Translations under genes and position numbers: made by a program
Notes under the pieces: generated by a model
The model's database searches: none
What the model was told of the DNA's origin: nothing
What the model saw: the letters and a program-made list of their open reading frames with translations, nothing else
Assembly (NCBI RefSeq): GCF_015082335.1
Contig: NZ_BLRL01000001.1
Span: 496,001 to 560,000, forward strand
Reading direction: 5' to 3'
Length of the DNA: 64,000 nt
Source of the DNA: Moritella sp. F3
Lineage (GTDB): Bacteria > Pseudomonadota > Gammaproteobacteria > Enterobacterales > Moritellaceae
Shown here: positions 46,744-54,292 of the stretch, piece by piece
Layout of the letters: each line of letters starts with the position of its first letter
Numbering within the stretch: position 1 is the stretch's first letter

Positions 46744-47902
46744 TTGAATACTCCAGATTAAGACTATCAACTAAACATTGATAATGATTAACAACTGTTT
46801 TTTTCTCAAAAATATCTAATGCATGGGTTTCTAATGCACGTTTAATCCGATATTGAAAAAAATCATGTCGTACAATCAACTCCTCCACTTTATTTGCTAG
46901 CTCATCAATACTTTGATCGCATACCTTGAGCCCAACGTCTATATCATCCAAATAGCCATCAATCCCTGTATTAGCGTGATATAGAATCGGTAAACCTGAA
47001 AACAAGGCTTCAACAAAAACCATTCCAAAAGACTCATTCTTACTCGGCAACAAAAATGCTGAGTATTGTTTTAGTTTTTGCTGCAATAATTTATTATCAA
47101 CTCGTCCTTTAATCGTGACGATGTTACTTAACGATAATGCATCAATTTTACCCTGCACTATTTTCATCTTACTTTCTGGCCCTGAACCATATATATCCAG
47201 TCTAATATCTGGATATTCACTACTAAGCTTAGATATAGCTTCTAACAATGGCATAATACCTTTGCGTTCAAACTGCTCAAATCTGAAAACAGTAACGAAA
47301 TTAGCCACTTTACTGTCTTGATTAATTTTCACTACCTGCCGCATTTCACAAGGGTTTGGTAAAAGACTCGATTGTGTCGTGCCTGTGTTCAGGGTGGAAT
47401 TCAACATTTTTTTTATCGGATTTTTAGCCCAAGAACTAACCCAAAATATATGTTCAGCTTCTTCTAATACCTTTTTCCAACGCGCTCGTAAGAAAGCTTT
47501 ATGCTGTAAAATACGCACATCAGTACCGCCTCTAACCGATAAAAAATACGGCACGCCAAATTTATTAGCGATTGCAGCACCTAAGGTGCCATCAATTGCT
47601 AATTTATGACCATGGATAAGCTGGTATCTAATCTGCTGCGTTTTGATTAGTTTAAAGAGGAGTTGTCGCGCAAGAAATAGGGATAGCGTCAGCGCTAAGC
47701 CAAAAGGCAGGCCCCAGTAATAAATCGAATACAATTTAGGGTTGTGCGCGATCACACGGACACGCCAAGGCCATGGGGTTCGATGAATAACAAAAATGGT
47801 GTTCGAGATACCAGAAGTGGCATCTAATAAGGATTTAACGGCTGGCGTACTTAGATTATTGCGACCGTCAGGGTAATCTGAGTGTATATGCAAAATATTC
47901 AT
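46733..47902 (-). CDS. Family 4 glycosyltransferase
   Basis: 389 residues. GT-B enzyme: N-terminal HIHSDYPDGRNN, central VTVFRFEQFERKGIMPLLEAI and C-terminal PSKNESFGMVFVEALFSGLPILY (E-x7-E signature). First gene of the operon; an ops/JUMPstart-like element ends 9 bases before the start codon. It probably adds a sugar on the cytoplasmic face. Confidence 0.88.
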   Translation of the reverse strand: MNILHIHSDYPDGRNNLSTPAVKSLLDATSGISNTIFVIHRTPWPWRVRVIAHNPKLYSIYYWGLPFGLALTLSLFLARQLLFKLIKTQQIRYQLIHGHKLAIDGTLGAAIANKFGVPYFLSVRGGTDVRILQHKAFLRARWKKVLEEAEHIFWVSSWAKNPIKKMLNSTLNTGTTQSSLLPNPCEMRQVVKINQDSKVANFVTVFRFEQFERKGIMPLLEAISKLSSEYPDIRLDIYGSGPESKMKIVQGKIDALSLSNIVTIKGRVDNKLLQQKLKQYSAFLLPSKNESFGMVFVEALFSGLPILYHANTGIDGYLDDIDVGLKVCDQSIDELANKVEELIVRHDFFQYRIKRALETHALDIFEKKTVVNHYQCLVDSLNLEYSNAK

Positions 47903-47910
47903 ATAATAAT

Positions 47911-47931
47911 AACCTACCGCAATCCGCTTAA
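47911..47931 (-). promoter_or_regulatory. ops/JUMPstart-like element (RfaH recruitment)
   Basis: On the minus strand TTAAGC-N5-GCGGTAG-N2-T reproduces the core and spacing of JUMPstart/ops (TTAAGC-N5-GCGGTAG-CGT). It lies directly upstream of the first gene of a long polysaccharide operon, where RfaH-dependent antitermination is expected. Confidence 0.65.
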
Positions 47932-48038
47932 AATCAGCAGATAGACATCACTAGATAGCAATTATAGGCATTATATTCTGATACTGACTACATTTTCGAT
48001 TGAGTATAAAATTAAGTGTCGCTAAGTACATAAAAACA

Positions 48039-48089
48039 AAGCCAAGTTTTACGTCATTTATTTTTACTAAAATCTGTAAAACTTGGCTT
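48039..48089 (-). terminator. Terminator of the U32 peptidase gene
   Basis: AAGCCAAGTTTTAC (48039-48052) pairs with GTAAAACTTGGCTT (48076-48089); the loop is 23 bases. On the minus strand it is followed by TTTGTTTTTA. Confidence 0.75.
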
Positions 48090-48132
48090 AGTTACACATT
48101 TAAGCTGTTGAGCTTAAGGTTTATCTATGGCT

Positions 48133-50376
48133 CTATAAGCCTTGTTTATACTGCGCATTCGTTGCAACAGGAACGAGGTGACTTAACGCTACTTTCGCGT
48201 CGTCATCGCCTGCCAATAAAGCTTCAAAGTGTTTGATTAACTCAACCTTATTCTGCTCTTCTTTAGAACCTGCTCCGATATTCGTTAAATCAATAAAGAA
48301 CTCGTCGAACAAATCAGAGAAGTCATTGATCACATCAAAGTTTAAGAACTGCTCGTCGTTATAAATGCTTGGATAGCCACCTTTTTGCTTATCAACAGCA
48401 AACGAAATACCTTTCACATTGGTAATTGTTGTCGCTTTCTCACATTTCAACATACAACCATCTTCAATCGCTGGTTTCTTACAACCAACTGTTTGTTGGA
48501 AGAAACACTGACGGCTCGTCATCATCAGGATTGGGTGGTAAATACTGTAGAACATTTTGAAGTTTTTCGGACGACTAATATTTCTGATTTGAATACGATT
48601 AATTTCATTAGAAATAAACGCACCAGCACAGTTTAACTCTTCTTGTAGCGTTAATAACGCGTGTGAGTTCGTTGTATTTAAGAACGGACCAGCAACCCAC
48701 TCAATACCCATTTCAAAGGCTTTATAAGCAATACCTGTATTGTTAGTCACGATACGTTTTGGTTTTACTTCTTCAAGGATCTTCACTGACTCTAGGTAAT
48801 CTTTACCAATCAGTACCGCTGGGAACCAAGGAATTAAACGAGGGTTTTCTTGTAATAATTTAATGTGTTTAGGGCAGTTCTTTTTCAAGCTTTCAGGGAG
48901 CTTGAAGTAGATATCTGCATCCGTTACGTCTGCAAGGTGTAGATCTTTCGCATTCGCAATCATCAATGACAATTTTGGCTTATCTTCTACTTTCGGATGC
49001 TTAGGTAATGCAGGTACTTCTACATTTTTAACCACATCACGAGAACCATTTAAAATAAACGCAACTTGGTTTTTAAGATCGCCTAACTCTTTAAACGGTA
49101 CCGTTAATTTAGCATCGAAGTGAGAAAAATCCATTGGCGCTAAATCAAACGTCGCATTATTGAAACTGCGGAAACGTTTTTCAACAGTTTCAGGTGTAAT
49201 TGAAATTTCATCAGCGGCTGCTAAAACAGAACTACTTTGCACTTCAAATGCAGTATTTCCAGTTGTTACATTAATCGTTAATGGCGCACCCAACTTTGCT
49301 GAGAATGCTAACGTTAATGCAATTTTGTCGATGCTTAGGTCTTTAATTTTCTCAGCTAATTCTGCACCTAAGGCATTTTTATCTGTATAAAGCTCTTGTT
49401 TCACATCATGAATTTGTACCACAGAGATAGCATCACTTTTTTCAACAGCATAGTTAACACTGTTGTCACGAGGGTTATCCGTAAACATTTTTTTGTTTAG
49501 GTCACCCTGTAAGAATGAGTTAGTGAAGCTACGGTTAAATACTTTATGTAAGTTACCATCGTCTGCTAATAATTTACCTGATTCAACAAAGTTGTTGATC
49601 TGCTTACGCCATGTATCAACGACAGTGTACACATAGTGAGCACCTTTAATACGGCCTTCAACTTTAAGTGAATCAACACCTGCGTCTACCAATTGTGGTA
49701 AATCATAATACGCAGAGTTATCTTTTAAGTTAAGTGGGAAACGATGGCCTTCAGCAGTCACTTCGTATTCATCACGGCATGCTTGGCTACAGCGACCACG
49801 GTTACCTGAGTTACCAACACTTACTGAGCTTGAATAGCACTGACCAGAGAAAGCAATACATAGCGCGCCATGTACAAATACTTCTGTTAATACGTCGTGG
49901 TCATGGGCAACTGTTGTTAGCTGCTTAATTTCACCTAGGTTTAGCTCACGAGATAAGTTGACGCGTGTTGCACCAATTTTCTGTAAGAAAAGGATCTGAC
50001 CTTCGTTATGCGTTGTTAACTGAGTAGACGCATGGATGTGTAGTGATGGGAAATGCTTTTTAACAATGTTGAAAACACCTAAATCTTGTACGATGATGCC
50101 ATCAATACCACTGTTAACGAGTTTATTAAGCAAACGCACTAAGCTTACAACTTCGTGCTCTAAGATCACAACGTTCAAGGTTAGAAATACTTCACAACGG
50201 TGTTCATGTGCAAGTCGTAATACGCCATTTAGCTCATCAAACGAAAGATTGGACGCACGGTTACGGGCATTAAACATATCTAAGCCGCAGTAGACCGCAT
50301 TTGCACCAGCAACAATCGCTGCTTTAATCGCTTCTACATCACCACCCGGTGCCAATAATTCTATTTTTCTACTCAT
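48133..50376 (-). CDS. U32 peptidase family protein, RlhA-like
   Basis: 747 residues from ATG 50374-50376 (MSRKIELLAPGG); the frame is open 16 codons further. The U32 domain holds FVHGALCIAFSGQC, then RCSQACRDEY, Cys residues that in relatives (RlhA, UbiU/V, TrhP) bind an iron-sulfur cluster. It resembles E. coli RlhA (23S rRNA C2501 hydroxylation) but is about 95 residues longer, with extra Cys near the C-terminus (CFFQQTVGCKKP, CMLKCEKA). It may modify RNA or a cofactor. A perfect FNR palindrome lies about 90 bp upstream. Confidence 0.82.
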   Translation of the reverse strand: MSRKIELLAPGGDVEAIKAAIVAGANAVYCGLDMFNARNRASNLSFDELNGVLRLAHEHRCEVFLTLNVVILEHEVVSLVRLLNKLVNSGIDGIIVQDLGVFNIVKKHFPSLHIHASTQLTTHNEGQILFLQKIGATRVNLSRELNLGEIKQLTTVAHDHDVLTEVFVHGALCIAFSGQCYSSSVSVGNSGNRGRCSQACRDEYEVTAEGHRFPLNLKDNSAYYDLPQLVDAGVDSLKVEGRIKGAHYVYTVVDTWRKQINNFVESGKLLADDGNLHKVFNRSFTNSFLQGDLNKKMFTDNPRDNSVNYAVEKSDAISVVQIHDVKQELYTDKNALGAELAEKIKDLSIDKIALTLAFSAKLGAPLTINVTTGNTAFEVQSSSVLAAADEISITPETVEKRFRSFNNATFDLAPMDFSHFDAKLTVPFKELGDLKNQVAFILNGSRDVVKNVEVPALPKHPKVEDKPKLSLMIANAKDLHLADVTDADIYFKLPESLKKNCPKHIKLLQENPRLIPWFPAVLIGKDYLESVKILEEVKPKRIVTNNTGIAYKAFEMGIEWVAGPFLNTTNSHALLTLQEELNCAGAFISNEINRIQIRNISRPKNFKMFYSIYHPILMMTSRQCFFQQTVGCKKPAIEDGCMLKCEKATTITNVKGISFAVDKQKGGYPSIYNDEQFLNFDVINDFSDLFDEFFIDLTNIGAGSKEEQNKVELIKHFEALLAGDDDAKVALSHLVPVATNAQYKQGL

Positions 50377-50460
50377 GCTAAATAACCCACTTAATGCTTT
50401 TATTGTAATTTTTTGAGGGGGCATTCTACCTGTATATGCAGGTCAATGCTATGTATTAGG

Positions 50461-50484
50461 AATTATTGATCTAGATCAATAATT
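50461..50484. promoter_or_regulatory. Perfect FNR palindrome upstream of the U32 gene
   Basis: TTGAT-CTAG-ATCAA (50466-50479) sits inside a fully symmetrical 24-bp palindrome. It is about 90 bp before the U32 start. Identical in its 14-bp core to the box at 17196. Confidence 0.75.
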
Positions 50485-50523
50485 GAAACGAGGGTTCATT
50501 GGCGTGTTACGAGGTCATCATTT

Positions 50524-50569
50524 TGATAATACCTAGGATAAAATGGCCATTTCATCCTAGGTATCATCA
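50524..50569 (-). terminator. Long hairpin after the membrane-protein gene
   Basis: Two 23-base arms (50524-50546 and 50547-50569) are complementary except for two positions; in minus-strand RNA both become G-U pairs, so the hairpin is fully paired there. The tip is GGCC. It lies 46 bp after the stop of the gene at 50616 and is probably its terminator or 3' stabiliser. Confidence 0.6.
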
Positions 50570-50615
50570 TTTTTTAATGCTGTTTTAAGTTTACTTTGAA
50601 TACCTTATCGGCAAC

Positions 50616-51653
50616 CTATTTAGCATCAGGAACTAATTGTTTAATCGCATTCGGTAATAACGTCACGATCTTACCGCGCACTGGATGCCATAATGCCGAT
50701 AGCAATAATAACGCAGCGCCAATGGCAATCCCTGTCATAGCAAAGTTCGTACCGACATCACCATACATGCTCATGAGGCTTGATAGCGCATACAGCACAT
50801 AAACCAGTGATGACACCATAAACGCACGACGATCAATAATAAGAGAAATGAACGACATCAATATGTATAACGCAATGATCACGGCAATACTGCTGATACT
50901 CTCATCACCATTTAAGATTCCGACCATCAAAAACACCGGATGAATAATCAGCGGAGCAGAAAGTAGATGTAACCAAAATGCGGTATCCGTTCGATTCGTC
51001 ACACGTTCGCGATCTGAAGAATCCCAATACATTGCAAATAGGAAAGTTAACAGACCACAGATTAAAATAACAACAAGTGACCAATCGGTAAGTACATTGA
51101 TCATATCAGGTGTTGCAAAAGCGGATACAAAAGACGAGATGATAAAACCGATTGTCGCTGCCGTACCAGCTGCGATCGTAATTGGCACATTGAAACGACG
51201 CCAATGGCAATATGCGGCAATAGCAGATGTACCTGTTGCGATAACCATGACCTGGTCGCCCAACGATGCGAATACTTCCATTGATAAATAGAATACACCA
51301 CCAATAAAGGCCAGTAAGAGCATAATCGCAGGAAAAGCCATTTTTCTTTTTAAAACAAAAAACTCCGCAAGCGCCCACGATAATACGGCAAAAGTAGCTA
51401 AACCAAGGCGTGAGTCTATCGATTTAACTGCCCACAATGATGAAAACAACAGTAGCGCGCAAGCAATCACAATGAATATATCGTTAAATCCACCGATTAA
51501 ACGTATATTTTCTTCATCTACACTCGTCACTTTAGTTGTAGGCTGATTGTCCAACGGTTTTGCTAAATGTTGCTCACGTCTAAACTCATCAACGGACAAT
51601 GCAGTAAAAATCCCTTTATCTACTGCATTGTTAAGATCTTCATCTGTATACAT
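50616..51653 (-). CDS. Polytopic membrane protein of unknown function
   Basis: 345 residues: a soluble N-terminus of about 55 residues (MYTDEDLNNAVDKGIFT, KPLDNQPTT) followed by about ten hydrophobic helices. It resembles DUF2157-type inner-membrane proteins in layout, but I cannot name the family. Downstream lies a long hairpin. The M3 peptidase gene is divergent with 344 bp between. Confidence 0.6.
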   Translation of the reverse strand: MYTDEDLNNAVDKGIFTALSVDEFRREQHLAKPLDNQPTTKVTSVDEENIRLIGGFNDIFIVIACALLLFSSLWAVKSIDSRLGLATFAVLSWALAEFFVLKRKMAFPAIMLLLAFIGGVFYLSMEVFASLGDQVMVIATGTSAIAAYCHWRRFNVPITIAAGTAATIGFIISSFVSAFATPDMINVLTDWSLVVILICGLLTFLFAMYWDSSDRERVTNRTDTAFWLHLLSAPLIIHPVFLMVGILNGDESISSIAVIIALYILMSFISLIIDRRAFMVSSLVYVLYALSSLMSMYGDVGTNFAMTGIAIGAALLLLSALWHPVRGKIVTLLPNAIKQLVPDAK

Positions 51654-51997
51654 AATGGTCCTAAAAATGTTATTAATAATATAAATTATCTATATATAAA
51701 GTGCTGAAGTGTATTGTCTTTATTTATCAGGAACAACAAAACCGTTAAATAATTTCATAAAATAACTAAATAGAATGCAAATACAGCGCACTGGCACTCC
51801 GTTTTAGTCAAAATGTGATCTAGATCCAACCACCTCGTATTAATTTATTCATAATGGTCGTTCAGTCACTGTCCATTTAATAGCAATGACACCATAAACA
51901 AGCATAAAGACAATAATAAAAATCAAAATAGCGTATGCATTCATTCAATGCTTAAACTGCACTTTCACCGTTATACGTTATTTCATAAGGAGATGTT
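51654..51997. other. Divergent promoter region before the M3 peptidase
   Basis: 344 bp of AT-rich DNA with no gene. It contains a degenerate FNR-like palindrome (51815-51828) and the AAGGAG ribosome site (51987-51992) of the peptidase gene. Confidence 0.5.
51815..51828. promoter_or_regulatory. Degenerate FNR-like box
   Basis: GTGAT-CTAG-ATCCA differs from TTGAT-CTAG-ATCAA at one base in each half. It shares the CTAG centre with the two perfect boxes in the window. Weak candidate, about 170 bp before the peptidase gene. Confidence 0.3.
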
Positions 51998-53845
51998 TTG
52001 AATCCACAAGATTATTTTAACCAACTTAACGATGATTACTTAGCGCTTCACCGCCGTAAAGAAGACTTATTCTGGCAAACATATATGGGCACCAGCGATG
52101 ACCATAATGGATTTGCGACTGCCGAAGCTGAACTGAGTGCTTTTATCTCAGACCCTAGCCATATTCAAGCGGCACGTTGCAATCTTGAAGTGTTATTACA
52201 GTTAACCGATGAAGACGACGAGCTAGTCAAAGGTCTTAAAGGTTGGTTAGCCTTTTTCGATGCGAATGCGATTGAAAGTGCCGACGGTAGAGATAAAATG
52301 GCTGCCCTTATTCGCTCTGAATCAGCCCTGTTTGCCAAACGCCAAGAATACCTAATGTATTGCAACGACGAAAACGGCAACAAACAACAAGCGTCTTTAA
52401 CCGTACTCGCTGCCAATATCCGTACCAGTGACAATGAAGCTGTACGCCAATCTGCACATCAAGCATTATTAGATCTTGAGCAATGGGTACTAAATAATGG
52501 TTATATCGAACTGGTTAAGCAACGTAATGACTTTGCTCGCCAGCAAGGTTTCCGTAACTTCTTCGATTACAAAGTTAATAAAACTGAACAGATGACACCA
52601 GAGCAACTGTTCACTATTTTAGATGATTTTGAATTACGTACTCGTGAGCGTAATCTAAGCAGTATTCAAAACTTGGCAACAACGAAAGGTGACAGCGCTG
52701 TTCAAGGCCATAACTTTAGCTTTATGTATGCCGGTGATGCAGCGCGCCAACTTGACCCTTACGTGCCATTTTCTAAATCACTACGTCGCTGGATTGAATC
52801 ATTCGGTCGCCTGAATATTGATTATTCTCAAGCTGATATGACCCTAGATTTATTAGACCGTGCAGGTAAATACCAAAATGGTTTCTGCCACGGCCCTATC
52901 CCATCATTCTATGCTGAAGATAAGTGGCAAGCGGGTAAAATCAATTTCACCAGTAACGCAAAACCCGACCAAATAGGTAGTGGTTATGACGGTATCAACA
53001 CCTTGTTCCATGAAGGTGGCCATGCCGCTCACTTTGCCAATATTAAATTAAACTCACCGTGTTTCTCACAAGAGTTTGCACCAACATCTATGGCGTATGC
53101 AGAAACACAATCTATGTTCTGCGACAGTTTATTAACAGATGGCGATTGGTTAAAACAATATGCTTATAACGCCGATGGTGCAGTGGTACCTGATGCCGTT
53201 ATCCAAGCATTAATTGCCGCGAAGCAACCGTTCAAAGCGTATCAAGAACGTAGTATTCTGGTTGTACCGTATTTTGAATGGGCTGTTTATAGCGCTGATG
53301 AAGACCTGCTTACACCTGAATATTTAACGACGCTAGCCCGTGATACTGAACAACGTATTCTTGGCCTCGCAGCAAGTCCACGTCCATTACTGGCAGTACC
53401 GCACCTATTATCACAAGAAGCTGCCTGTTCTTATCAGGGTTACCTACTTGCGCATATGGCGGTTTATCAAACTCGCGCTTACTTTACTGAAAAGTTCGGT
53501 TACCTCACTGATAATCCAGCGATTGGTCCACTACTTGCCGAACATTACTGGAAACCAGGTAACAGTATTAGTCATGATGCCACGCTGCGTAGCTTAACTG
53601 GCGAAGGATTCTCTGCGGCTTACCTTGCTGAGACTTGTAATAAAACCAGTGAGCAAGCTTGGTCACAAGAGCAAGCTAAAATTGTTGCGGCACAAGCAAG
53701 AACACGCGCAGAACCTGCAGATCTAAATGCTAAGATCAGTATTGTTGATGGCGCAGAAGTCATTGCTGACAATCATATTTCTGATGGTCAATTATGCGAT
53801 AATTTTGAGACTTATATTACGCAACGCTATGGTAGTGACAGCTAG
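51998..53845 (+). CDS. M3 family metallopeptidase (oligopeptidase F-like)
   Basis: 615 residues starting at TTG 51998; AAGGAG is five bases before and no in-frame ATG is nearer. The zinc motif HEGGH (His338, Glu339, His342) is followed by the AHFANI and FAPTSMAYAETQSMF segments (third ligand Glu), as in the M3 thimet/oligoendopeptidase family. No signal peptide, so it degrades peptides in the cytoplasm. Monocistronic. Confidence 0.88.
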   Translation: MNPQDYFNQLNDDYLALHRRKEDLFWQTYMGTSDDHNGFATAEAELSAFISDPSHIQAARCNLEVLLQLTDEDDELVKGLKGWLAFFDANAIESADGRDKMAALIRSESALFAKRQEYLMYCNDENGNKQQASLTVLAANIRTSDNEAVRQSAHQALLDLEQWVLNNGYIELVKQRNDFARQQGFRNFFDYKVNKTEQMTPEQLFTILDDFELRTRERNLSSIQNLATTKGDSAVQGHNFSFMYAGDAARQLDPYVPFSKSLRRWIESFGRLNIDYSQADMTLDLLDRAGKYQNGFCHGPIPSFYAEDKWQAGKINFTSNAKPDQIGSGYDGINTLFHEGGHAAHFANIKLNSPCFSQEFAPTSMAYAETQSMFCDSLLTDGDWLKQYAYNADGAVVPDAVIQALIAAKQPFKAYQERSILVVPYFEWAVYSADEDLLTPEYLTTLARDTEQRILGLAASPRPLLAVPHLLSQEAACSYQGYLLAHMAVYQTRAYFTEKFGYLTDNPAIGPLLAEHYWKPGNSISHDATLRSLTGEGFSAAYLAETCNKTSEQAWSQEQAKIVAAQARTRAEPADLNAKISIVDGAEVIADNHISDGQLCDNFETYITQRYGSDS

Positions 53846-54292
53846 ATAAACGGATAAATAAGTACGTATCACCTGTCAACATTGAGGGATACGTACACTC
53901 TTCTAATCATGATGCCCCTCGGTTCGCCTTCTTCCCCCCCCACTAAAAAACTAACAACCCCTGAACAACATTTGATCAAGTTCACAACCCCAGTCTAATC
54001 CAACTTCACATTTAACGATTAAAATCAGCAAGATAATAAAAACACAACCGACCATCAAGGTCAATAAACACACAAAGAACAAACAATATAGATATTAATA
54101 AATAGGTATATTAAATGTCAATGAAAATCATTTTCATTATGATTTAATGCGATTCCGTTCGCTTTAAATGATGTCCAACATTGATAATTTGAATTTATAA
54201 TTCTATAACTCAGGTTCTGCAAGTCGAATAGGAAAGTATCACGACCATTTTGCAGCAGGTAATAACTTTCGCTCAATAAGGAACCGAGCAAC
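53846..54292. other. Intergenic region with Fur-like box
   Basis: 447 bp without a gene. It contains a run of eight C near 53934-53941, an A/T-rich stretch, and a Fur-like palindrome at 54122-54136, all before the subtilase gene. The minus-strand frame at 54118-54309 overlaps the protease start and is not supported. Confidence 0.5.
54122..54136. promoter_or_regulatory. Candidate Fur box
   Basis: TGAAAAT-C-ATTTTCA is a perfect 7-1-7 palindrome and differs from the Fur consensus TGATAAT-N-ATTATCA by one base in each half. It lies about 157 bp upstream of the secreted subtilase. Confidence 0.55.

Noticed and set aside
53934..53941. Run of eight C as a possible phase-variable tract
   Set aside because: It is about 350 bp from the subtilase start and not in a coding or promoter position that I can define; a chance homopolymer is simpler.
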